DNA of 64,000 nt from Tritrichomonas musculus. Its lineage: Eukaryota > Parabasalia > Tritrichomonadida > Tritrichomonadidae. The notes beneath the pieces are model-generated. The model made no database searches. It worked only from the letters and a program-made list of their open reading frames with translations, and was not told the origin of the DNA. Below are positions 1 through 8,364 of the stretch, one piece after another; position 1 is the stretch's first letter; each line of letters begins with the position of its first letter. The stretch lies in contig JAPFFF010000013.1 in assembly GCA_039105265.1 (NCBI GenBank), positions 434,001-498,000 of the forward strand. Reading direction: 5' to 3'. Both the position numbers and the translations under genes were made by a program.

Positions 1-84
1 AGGAAGAGACAACAGAAAGAATATCGTCAACGTAAAAAAAATGAATTGATAGAAATGAAGAAACAAATTGAAGAACATAAATAA
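1..84 (+). CDS. C-terminal end of a Maverick gene (partial)
   Basis: An open frame runs from the window edge to a TAA at 82-84 and encodes 27 residues very rich in Lys, Arg, Gln and Glu, probably a charged helix. It ends three bases from the 3' end of the next gene on the opposite strand, the tight convergent spacing typical of this element. The protein cannot be identified from the fragment. It is treated as the tail of a Maverick gene because of position. Confidence 0.4.
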   Translation, partial: RKRQQKEYRQRKKNELIEMKKQIEEHK

Positions 85-86
85 AT

Positions 87-854
87 TTATTTACTTATGA
101 TATCTCCAACGTTTGCATCAGTTGATGGTTTGATTTTGATTGTGATGAATAGAGGGCTCATTAGTTTAATTGGCTGATACATAAAATCAACGAGACGCAT
201 TTCAAGATATTTTAATGAATCGCTATTAGTTTTTATTTTTATTGGCTTTGTCTGGTCATAGTTAACAATAAGTGGAGCTTGATTTAAAATCATTGAATCA
301 ATTTTTGCAATGTTTGCAATAACTGATGGTGTGTAATCTTTTTCACCAATTGAACTATAAACTGGCTGACCCTGTAGTAATACAAGATATAGTTTATTCG
401 CATAATTTAAAACTGGTAAATCATGAATTATGTATGGAGTGTTATTTTTGATTTCAATTGGTAGTGTGGTGTTATATAATCCAGTTAATAGTTTTATTCG
501 ATGACTGATAGATTTAATTGTGATATCTTTTGTTGAAAGCATGGTTATTGTATTGTCAGCGTTTACACTAAATGTTATAATATTAACACATTCATCATTT
601 TTCATCTGTGTTGAATTCATTTTTTTAATTAATTCTTTGATTTCATATGAATATTTATTTTCAAATGTTATTTTTATTAATTGTTTTTCATCATCGATGA
701 ATTCAAAAGTGTCTTCAGTCGTTGAATATAAAATATTTGACATTGTGTTAATGGATGAAATATAATATTTGATATAACTACATTTCCACGGAATGTCAAT
801 GTTTAATGATACTGTGCTATAATCAGACGGTTTCGAATGAACAGAATATAACAT
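87..854 (-). CDS. Maverick protein of unknown function, 255 aa
   Basis: Product not recognised. It has no signal peptide or membrane span. It is rich in Ile, Asn and Thr with alternating hydrophobic stretches, and its C-terminal part (about residues 215-245) has a regular beta-strand-like pattern. A beta-rich minor structural protein of the Polinton type is possible, but that is inference from composition and place only. Its start lies nine bases from the start of the divergent gene at 864, so the two probably share a very short promoter region. The frame is open throughout. Confidence 0.45.
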   Translation of the reverse strand: MLYSVHSKPSDYSTVSLNIDIPWKCSYIKYYISSINTMSNILYSTTEDTFEFIDDEKQLIKITFENKYSYEIKELIKKMNSTQMKNDECVNIITFSVNADNTITMLSTKDITIKSISHRIKLLTGLYNTTLPIEIKNNTPYIIHDLPVLNYANKLYLVLLQGQPVYSSIGEKDYTPSVIANIAKIDSMILNQAPLIVNYDQTKPIKIKTNSDSLKYLEMRLVDFMYQPIKLMSPLFITIKIKPSTDANVGDIISK

Positions 855-863
855 AATTTAATA

Positions 864-2036
864 ATGAATAAAATGACAATTGCGTTATACGCTTACAAAT
901 CTAAAGAAACTGAAATTTTTAATGACAAGGGATTTAAGATTTTCATTGGTGAAGATGATGAAGGAAACGAACAAATAAATATCACTAATGATGATAATGA
1001 TACAATTAAATTCAATTGTATTTACAACAAGGATGAAGTAAATGATTTGGTATCAACTGGAACAAACGACCCTGAATATTTGAAGAAAACAGCATTAAGT
1101 GGAGTTAATGAAGTATTGAAAGCATTAATAACATATCATAGTTTGAAATACGCTAATGATAAACTAAATGTGATTGACAAAAATGTTAAAACATCATCAA
1201 ATGCATTATTGGAATTGTGGCAATGGACGAATTCAAGTATGTTCGAAATTAGTAATGTTGTTAATGTTATTATTGATGTTGTAAATGGTATAAATAGCTG
1301 TCATTGTATGGATGAAGGAGGATTACATGACCAATTAACATCATTAGCAGGATTAGTGAATAATCTCGATGGATATATAACATCAACGATTAATCCAGAG
1401 ATTCAAAACATATGGCATTCGTTTTCTAATTTTAGCACTAGAGTTTGGGGTTCTAATGCTGAACAAATTATGGCATTATTGGATAAAATAGAAACAGTGT
1501 ACAGTGAAGGTAAATCAGCATTGACAACTGAGTTATCGAAAATATGGGCTCCACCAAATGATGAAACTGAAAAATCATATGATATAGTAGACACAAGCCA
1601 AAAAATAAAAGATTTATCAATTCCTATCATTGATGACCCGATGCAAAGACCATTTGATGAATCAAAACCGATTTATGGAAAAATGAATATGCCGTATGAT
1701 TTGCAAGTTAACGGATTGATTAATGGTGTTGATATTAATGATTATATTTATAATTCGATTGAATGTAAGAAATTAAGCATCAAACACATACCATCAACAA
1801 CAATAAATAAATTGAAGACAATAAAAAATAAATTAAATGTGTTTCGAATTGTGTTGAGAAAAAATGAAGTCATTGATGAGTCTGGAGCATTTATGAAAGA
1901 TTTTTATATATACATTGATGAAAATAAATTATATTGTCCAGTTATTACGATTCATTCACAAACACCGTTGACGTATATTGTTAATCATGAAGTTATAGAT
2001 TGGAATGATGAACCATTTATAGCTATTGATAAATAA
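864..2036 (+). CDS. Maverick protein of unknown function, 390 aa
   Basis: Product not recognised. The N-terminal 60 residues are strongly acidic (Asp/Glu/Asn-rich). The middle (about residues 100-240) has long helical, Trp- and Ser-containing stretches that could form a stalk. The C-terminal third alternates hydrophobic and polar residues as in beta structure. That arrangement would suit a fibre-like or other surface structural part, but this is inference. It is divergent from the 87-854 gene and followed after 15 bases by a co-oriented gene, so the two plus-strand genes may be expressed together. Confidence 0.45.
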   Translation: MNKMTIALYAYKSKETEIFNDKGFKIFIGEDDEGNEQINITNDDNDTIKFNCIYNKDEVNDLVSTGTNDPEYLKKTALSGVNEVLKALITYHSLKYANDKLNVIDKNVKTSSNALLELWQWTNSSMFEISNVVNVIIDVVNGINSCHCMDEGGLHDQLTSLAGLVNNLDGYITSTINPEIQNIWHSFSNFSTRVWGSNAEQIMALLDKIETVYSEGKSALTTELSKIWAPPNDETEKSYDIVDTSQKIKDLSIPIIDDPMQRPFDESKPIYGKMNMPYDLQVNGLINGVDINDYIYNSIECKKLSIKHIPSTTINKLKTIKNKLNVFRIVLRKNEVIDESGAFMKDFYIYIDENKLYCPVITIHSQTPLTYIVNHEVIDWNDEPFIAIDK

Positions 2037-2051
2037 TCATCAATTGAATTA

Positions 2052-3065
2052 ATGAAATATTATCTGCAGGGTGAAATATCAATCATGTATCTTTTGAATC
2101 AAAACGCTATTGAATCAATAACTCCAGAAATTAAATGTGATATCATTAATGCAAGAAATGCTTTGAAGTTGCATGAATCAAATATAGGGTATTTCTATAA
2201 ACCGTCATATATTAATGAATCTGATGATAATTATTCAATGACGTTTAATATTCCTGATAGTTATTCATTACCAACAGGCATGGAATTTACATTCACTGAA
2301 CATTGTTTTAATAACACTTGGCTGTTGACTTGGGATGGTGATAAATGGGTTGGTGATAATATACAAGCGAAATCAAAAGCTGAAGATGCAATAGATGCGG
2401 TCAAACATTGGGACCAACAGGGACATTTCGTTATTTCGCTTGAAAAAAATGAATTCAATGATTACATTATCAAAAATTGGTTCAATATCGACACAACTGA
2501 TGATAAAACAGTTTTCAAACAAATATTAGAAGACAAACGAACAACGATAACATTTGATGGATTGTATGATAATAATGAACATTTTGATGTCGCACGTGAT
2601 GGGTTGCCATCATTGAAAAGCATGTTATCATTGGGTGGATTCACAACTTCATTTAGTAATTTGGAGGCTAACTATTATCACGCTCAAATAAATGTTGCAA
2701 TTAATGTATGCAAATGTTCGATTGGAAACACTCTTGAGCTAACAGGTAAATATATATCAATTGGGATGGGAAAACTTAGGAATTTCATTAATAACGGATA
2801 CACCAGATTAGCAACAACAGGTGGTGAAGCATCCGAGGTTGAATTAGCAGCACTTGATTATAGTGAAAATTTACCACCTGTTCCATTCGAAGGAACAAGA
2901 ATGACAAACACTGATGGATATGTTAAATTGAAATCATGGATTCATGCTGCTCATGTAAAACCAAAATTCAGTTCATTATATGCTGATGATAATGAAGAGA
3001 GCGCAAACAATCCACATGCGATGATTGTGTCATATGCGACGTTGGTATTTTTATTTCACAATTGA
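2052..3065 (+). CDS. Maverick protein of unknown function, about 337 aa
   Basis: Product not recognised. It begins just after the stop of the 390-aa gene on the same strand and has the same Asn/Asp/Ile-rich composition. There is no signal peptide, no membrane span and no catalytic motif I can name. A Cys-containing region near residues 215-225 and a Gly/Thr-rich stretch near 250-260 are the only local oddities. Its place between another unknown gene and the protease region, with tight spacing, makes it part of the element rather than of the host. Confidence 0.4.
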   Translation: MKYYLQGEISIMYLLNQNAIESITPEIKCDIINARNALKLHESNIGYFYKPSYINESDDNYSMTFNIPDSYSLPTGMEFTFTEHCFNNTWLLTWDGDKWVGDNIQAKSKAEDAIDAVKHWDQQGHFVISLEKNEFNDYIIKNWFNIDTTDDKTVFKQILEDKRTTITFDGLYDNNEHFDVARDGLPSLKSMLSLGGFTTSFSNLEANYYHAQINVAINVCKCSIGNTLELTGKYISIGMGKLRNFINNGYTRLATTGGEASEVELAALDYSENLPPVPFEGTRMTNTDGYVKLKSWIHAAHVKPKFSSLYADDNEESANNPHAMIVSYATLVFLFHN

Positions 3066-5126
3066 ACCTAACTTATCACAACCGACAAAAGATAAATCAG
3101 GAAAGCTTCACGGCATAAATCTACAAATGTTAAATGATAAAACGTCTGGACTCTTTCCGAGAGATTATTATCAATATTTAGAATTATTAAAGCGTCAAGG
3201 GAAAAAAGCTAAAGGACGAAATATTCTAATTTGGAATGGAGAATCTTTTTATAAATTAGAGAAGGCACTCTCAAAAAAAGCATCAAAGACAAAAGCAAAG
3301 AGACAATCCATCTTGAATAAAACGATCAATGATATTTTCAAGAATCATCCAATGACTGATTTTGATGGAATATATCTTGGTTATCATCGTCAATGGGCAA
3401 AGGTAAATTTCGGTCATGCAATATTAGTTATAATTGTCCAAAGTTCAACCCCATTAAAATTTATATATTTGATGCATCCGATTACAGTGATTATAAAATA
3501 CCTAACTGCACAAACATCATTAAAGAGATTGCAAAAATGCAAGGACTGAAAACTGATAATTGGGAGATTGAATATTTCAATCCAAGAGTTTTGAAACAAA
3601 AGAAGATTTATTTCCCCGAACAACGCCGATCAAGTGATTGTTCGATTTTTGCAATGGAATTTGCCCGTTGTTTTATGCATGAAGGAGATGTTAATGATAT
3701 TGATCAATGGAATATTCAAGAGTGCCGAGAAAGAATCAGACAAGAATTAGAAAATTACAAGCTTGTTGAAAATTATCAATATCCTCATCCGAAACATTTC
3801 AAGATAAATTCTCGCTTTTTCACTCATTCTCAAAAAATTCCACAGACAACGATGAAACAAAAACCCCGTACAATAGATACATACGAAATAACAGATGTTG
3901 GCAGAAAGAAATTACCAAAGATTATTTATAATCATGCAATGAATGACCCTAAACTTCTGTCTGCCAAATCTCTTTATACAAAACATCGTGAAATTCTTGA
4001 TACCATTCCATACAATCAATACCTTGACATTTATGACGAATATGAAAAATTATGGAAGAAGGAACATCTAGCACCACCACCTCCTCCACCTCCTCCTCCT
4101 CTACCGGATGATCCATATTTACCACCATGGCCTTCCTCATCCGATTTAGATGATTCATGGTGGGAAGATACACAAAATGACGAACCACCAAAAAAGAAAA
4201 CAAAGAAACAAAAACCATTATCTCAACCTCATCAAAAACTCAAACCAATAAAAGAAAGATTACCTAAACCTACCCCAAAACCCAGAACTGCAAATGATAT
4301 TGGAGTAAAAGAAAATGTCCAATGGATTGATAAAATAACATCAAAACCAGCAGATGTCGATCAACCAGAACATCAAATGGTATTCCTCAATCAAAACGAA
4401 TTAGATTCACTTGATCCAGGTGAAATGTTAGAAGATAGTGTTCTTAATAATTATATCTTTCATATTGATAATAAACGAATTCAATCAAATACCGATAGCA
4501 GATCAATTTATCTCATGGGTAATTCAAATATGCATTTCATTATTAATGACTATGCTAGAGGTGAACCTGTTTCTCGCACCACTCTTCTTGATTCTGCACC
4601 AGAATTTCAAAAAGATAACTTTATCAAACATTATCAATATGTTATGTTTCCAGTCAATACGATTGATCCATATGCTCAAGTCCATTCACAAGGAAACGGA
4701 ACTCATTGGATTCTTATTATGATTCATTTAACAAAGCCTAAAATTACTGTTACCATTTTTGATCCTGCTGGACAAGATAGATATAATTATTTCCAAATTA
4801 TGAGACAATTCTTAACCGATCTTGGATTATTAAAGGCAGGAGTTAAATTTGAGACAAAAATGGTAAAGAAACCTCTCCAAGGTTACAATAATGAATGTGG
4901 TCTATTTGTTGCCGAATATGCTGAACGATTCTTGTTGAACAAGCAAATCAAGTTTTCAACAAAATATTTAGACAAAATAAGATCAAAAATAGTACGAACA
5001 ATTTATAAAATTAATCAACCTCCTAAACCAAAACCTAAACCAAAACCAAAACCTGCTCCACCTCCTAAACCAAAGCCAAAGGTAATTCATAGTAATTCAC
5101 AACCAAAAAAGGGACCAAAAAAATAA
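3066..5126 (+). other. Maverick Ulp1/adenain-like cysteine protease region
   Basis: The second half shows the hallmarks of the C48/adenain protease fold: a His-Trp pair followed by hydrophobic strands, an Asp in a PheAspProAla context, and Asn-Glu-Cys-Gly near the end, in the expected order His, Asp, Cys. An upstream part of the region carries a second, more diverged set of similar motifs (GlyHis, an Asp, and Ser-Asp-Cys-Ser), so the locus may once have encoded two protease-like domains. Between and after them lie a poly-proline run and Lys-Pro repeats, probably flexible linkers. In Polintons this enzyme is thought to process structural proteins. See the element entry for its state. Confidence 0.55.
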
Positions 5127-5242
5127 AAAATGAATTTTAGGTCTTCATTTATTTTTTTTTGTGATGATTAATCATAAAATGGAGTTTCATAATCTGCAAC
5201 TCCATCATTTACTTCCATTGTTGCATCAAAATCACGTTATTT

Positions 5243-5743
5243 CTATTGTTCTTCTTCTTCTCTCCATTTTCGATGCTCTTTTTCTCTCTCTTCATCCATT
5301 TTATTATATCTTTTTGATGTCTCATTCCATTCTTTTATTGGATTTTTACTTCCTTTTCTGACTTTTCGTATTAAAGCATTATATGGTTTCGAATTTATTC
5401 CACCCCTTGGTATTGATATTTTCTGAAAACTATGATTTCCTTCGAGTGAAACAAAATGCCCATTTTGCATATCACCTAATTTACCTATTAAATATCCTTT
5501 ACAATTTGGCCATATTCTTCTGATTTTACCTAAATGTTCACCAAATGCTAGACAAAAATTCTCAACACAACTGAAAGGTTGAGGTTCATACATATATTTT
5601 GGTTCAAGAATGACTCCTTTCATGTTCCATTCACCATATGTTTTTGGATCTTGAAATAAAAAATCAAAATGTTTCTTTCTCTCTTTCGTATCAAAAGCTC
5701 GACTAAGTCTAAAAGTACATTGTATTGGCAGAAAATATGACAT
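5243..5743 (-). CDS. Maverick protein of unknown function, 166 aa
   Basis: Product not recognised. The body is mixed, with aromatic and Gly residues. The last 30 residues are a highly charged Glu/Arg/Lys helix. It converges on the protease region (gap about 115 bases) and heads a minus-strand group of three small genes ending near 6562. Spacing of 18-30 bases between them suggests they belong together. No motif points to an activity. Confidence 0.4.
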   Translation of the reverse strand: MSYFLPIQCTFRLSRAFDTKERKKHFDFLFQDPKTYGEWNMKGVILEPKYMYEPQPFSCVENFCLAFGEHLGKIRRIWPNCKGYLIGKLGDMQNGHFVSLEGNHSFQKISIPRGGINSKPYNALIRKVRKGSKNPIKEWNETSKRYNKMDEEREKEHRKWREEEEQ

Positions 5744-5761
5744 TTTTGATATTTTTAAAAT

Positions 5762-6151
5762 TTATTTCATTCCTTTTACATATTTCTTTTTTGGTATCCA
5801 TCGAAAATCATTAGGTCCATCAATAAGTATTCCATTTCTGAACACCATTCTCCATTCCTGATTTGATTTACCAGATTTTACAACACAAATAATTTTAACA
5901 CGAATATGATGTTTTTCCATTTCATCAACATACAAATAATCAGATGCATTTTGTAAAAATTTTGTTAATTTTGTGTATTCTACCCAATCATAATCACAAA
6001 CTGGCACTAAATCAACACCATTACAAACGAAATAATCTTTTAGTATGTCATCTACGACCTCTTTCTCAGCAGAATTCACCTTTGGAGAAACTTTTAAAGT
6101 GCATTTTAAAACCATAACTTCTGTCATTTTGTATAAAAAAATATTTAGCAA
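5762..6151 (-). CDS. Maverick protein of unknown function, 129 aa
   Basis: Product not recognised. A small mixed alpha/beta protein with a basic C-terminus. A second Met at residue 9 could be the true start, because the first eight residues look atypical. It lies between two other small minus-strand genes with short gaps, which supports it being a real gene of the element. No catalytic or metal-binding pattern is visible. Confidence 0.4.
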   Translation of the reverse strand: MLNIFLYKMTEVMVLKCTLKVSPKVNSAEKEVVDDILKDYFVCNGVDLVPVCDYDWVEYTKLTKFLQNASDYLYVDEMEKHHIRVKIICVVKSGKSNQEWRMVFRNGILIDGPNDFRWIPKKKYVKGMK

Positions 6152-6178
6152 AGAAAAATTAGTTAATTTTCAAGTTTA

Positions 6179-6562
6179 TTAATCTCTTTTCTGCTTTCTC
6201 AGAAGCCTGCAAATGAGAATGGCAGAAATCAAAATGACGATTAATAGTAATTCAATTATTGTTGTTTCGAAAGATAATTTTCCAGGAACATCCGAATCAA
6301 GGAGTTTAAAATAATAATCAAATTCATTTGCCAGCATGATATCAATAAAATTTCCTTCTTGTTCATTTGAAAACTTGTTTCCTGTTTCACCATTGAGTTT
6401 TTCATTATATTCAATCTTTTCATTTAAATAGTCAGTCCATGAGTCATGATTTGATCTATGATATGCCCAATTATGTCTGAGTAATTCACAAGCTCTTTTT
6501 TCTTCAGGAGGTAAATTTCTTTTTTTACAATAATTCATCAGTAAGAACAAGAATGCAAACAT
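6179..6562 (-). CDS. Small membrane protein of the Maverick, 127 aa
   Basis: A short hydrophobic stretch at the N-terminus and a clear hydrophobic segment at about residues 100-121, followed by a basic tail, make this a small membrane protein with a C-terminal anchor. The middle is polar and rich in Asn, Glu and Tyr. It is the first gene of the three-gene minus-strand group. A role in membrane interaction of the element is inference. I cannot name the family. Confidence 0.45.
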   Translation of the reverse strand: MFAFLFLLMNYCKKRNLPPEEKRACELLRHNWAYHRSNHDSWTDYLNEKIEYNEKLNGETGNKFSNEQEGNFIDIMLANEFDYYFKLLDSDVPGKLSFETTIIELLLIVILISAILICRLLRKQKRD

Positions 6563-6719
6563 TTAAAAAAATGAAATGACCTCTTATTCCAAAATTTTCT
6601 TTGAATTTCAATCATTCAAAAAGCTCTTCCGCTAGAGTCAATTCAATGAGCTCTCTCAAAAATATGAAATATTCTTCACATGTCACATAATTTCCCTTTT
6701 TTTATATCACTTTTTTATA

Positions 6720-7162
6720 ATGTCCTTCAAAAATGATTTCGATTACTCTTGGCCTCCATTCGAAACTAATGATAAAATTAAAATAATAAGGAAACTTCAT
6801 GAAACATGTGAAAACATATTGAAAGAATTTAATGAATTCGATCAATTATCCAACGAATACAGGAAAATAACAAGTCAAATTTGTTCAAAAAGCAAGAGAT
6901 TCTTGATTTTTCTTCTCAAATTTTTGGACCATATGATGACAATGCTCAAAAAGCACTATTTGACCTTCAACATAAAAATCAAGAACTCAATCATCTCAAT
7001 GAGGATTTACAAAAATCAAATAAAAAATGTTATGAAAAAAGGCATAAAATTGATTGTTTTAAATGGGAACTTGGTCGCGAAATTAATGACTTGTATCATT
7101 ATTTGAGATCACTTGACCGCTTTCCAATTCTACCAATTTTCAACGATAACAATAAACAATAA
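6720..7162 (+). other. Small coiled-coil-like coding part near the element end
   Basis: Coding-like sequence rich in Glu, Asn, Lys, Leu and Gln with a heptad-like pattern in its second half, suggesting a short coiled-coil protein. It is the last coding piece before the end of the element. An AT-rich leader of about 150 bases separates it from the divergent membrane-protein gene. Function unknown. It looks broken. Confidence 0.3.
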
Positions 7163-7376
7163 TCCTTGACTTACCTTTTTTTCAATAACTTTAAAATTGT
7201 ATGAGTTCATAGAAAAAGTTCACTCGTGTAAACCATTCACTCACAAATAAATTGTGAGGTCCTGCTGAAAGCAGTCAAAAAGTTTCACAAATGACCTTCA
7301 CAAATGGTTTTCAATGAGCTGTATCAAAAAGTTTGACCACAATAATGAGCTCTCAAAAAATGACTACACTGCGGCC

Positions 7377-7430
7377 AAATGGCGTGGGTTGTTAACGGAC
7401 CGATAGGGACGTTAAGAAATCACGCCATTT
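7377..7430. repeat. Inverted repeat at the inferred Maverick end
   Basis: Perfect 10-base arms (aaatggcgtg and its reverse complement) at 7377-7386 and 7421-7430 enclose a relatively GC-rich 34-base centre that has partial inner symmetry (gttaacg / cgttaag). It sits within 10 bases of the point where the neighbouring host gene stops. It may be an end structure of the element or a small hairpin; I cannot tell which. Confidence 0.5.
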
Positions 7431-7435
7431 ATATA

Positions 7436-8266
7436 CTACTGAATCGATGAATTTGCAAGTCGTTTCATTGTTAGTAAAGCATTGTCAAAATTCATTGATT
7501 TGATTGATTTGGCACTCGGCGATGCACTCTGTCCAATTGGTAATTTTTCTAGATTTAGTAGATAATAAAAACATAACGTTCGTGTAGTCGTAGTTACACC
7601 AAGAAGTTGATAATTTTTAAAACAACAAATTGCTGAAAATGGACCTGGTGAAGGAATTTTTCTTTTGTATGTGAGTGGATAAGGATTCCAAAATTTAATT
7701 GCTTCACGACTAGCTGTAATGTATTCGTCTGTCCATGAGGAAACTATTACCTGAAAAATAGATTCTCGATGCTTATGCTGAAAAACTTGAGGTGAAACAG
7801 GTGATCGATTTAATGTTATTGGTGAATCAACAATTTGAGCTCCTGTCATTGAAGTTAATTCAAGTAAAATATATTCTACAAGTTCATCCCATGAAACTCT
7901 TCCATCACAATTGGCATCTATCCGTAAAAAATATTGCTCATAATCTTCATTTGACAGTTTTCCTTCTCTCAAATAAAATCGAATTGAAGAATTCATCCAT
8001 TGGGCTGGCGTTAATGAACCAAGATTATCTTCATCTGAATCATCGAATGATCGACGTAAATCCCGAAGGTACTTATTTGCATAATTTTCGTTTCTTTGCT
8101 GTCTATGAGCCGTTCTTTTTTCTTGCGTATTTGTAGGTGGCCTTCTAGTACTTTTCACAGACTTACTAGCATTTCGAGCTGTCACAGATTCTGGAGGCAA
8201 TTCGAAATGCATTAAACTTATTTCAATGAAAAATTTTCTATTCAATTTTCTCAAAAAGTTTCTCAA
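7436..8266 (-). CDS. EF-hand / WD-repeat protein, N-terminal part (truncated)
   Basis: A 276-aa frame. Residues about 1-75 are basic and low-complexity. Residues about 105-140 hold an EF-hand with a canonical calcium loop (DANCDGRVSWDEL). After residue 165 the sequence resembles the first blades of a WD-repeat propeller (a SerArgGlu...Ile-Lys-Phe-Trp pattern). This order matches the WDR49/WDR64-like calcium-binding WD proteins, which are normally several times longer. The reading stops where Maverick-like sequence begins, so the rest of the propeller appears to have been cut off by the insertion. A second Met at residue 19 is a possible start. Confident for the EF-hand, less so for the family name. 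Confidence 0.6.
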   Translation of the reverse strand: MRNFLRKLNRKFFIEISLMHFELPPESVTARNASKSVKSTRRPPTNTQEKRTAHRQQRNENYANKYLRDLRRSFDDSDEDNLGSLTPAQWMNSSIRFYLREGKLSNEDYEQYFLRIDANCDGRVSWDELVEYILLELTSMTGAQIVDSPITLNRSPVSPQVFQHKHRESIFQVIVSSWTDEYITASREAIKFWNPYPLTYKRKIPSPGPFSAICCFKNYQLLGVTTTTRTLCFYYLLNLEKLPIGQSASPSAKSIKSMNFDNALLTMKRLANSSIQ

Positions 8267-8364
8267 AACACGTTAAATTTCAATTTCTGAACAATTCTGA
8301 ATTCAAAAAAGCAAACGATTAAATTACTTTCAAATTTAGAGTAATTAATATCATGAATAGTTTA

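Larger units (their letters stand above)
1..7438. mobile_element. Maverick/Polinton element, right part (fossil virus-like element)
   Basis: A run of closely packed genes on both strands with no host-like gene among them. It includes a Ulp1/adenain-type cysteine protease region, a small protein with a C-terminal membrane span and several proteins of the kind that fill trichomonad Mavericks. The polymerase, integrase and packaging ATPase that define the family are not visible and would lie left of the window, so the family call rests on the protease and overall style. The right end is placed near 7370-7438, where Maverick-like sequence gives way to an EF-hand/WD gene that stops short. Reading inward from about 7438 on the minus strand the sequence starts with AG, as Polinton ends do. 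Most genes are open, so the copy looks fairly young. It appears broken in roughly two or three places. Confidence 0.6.
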
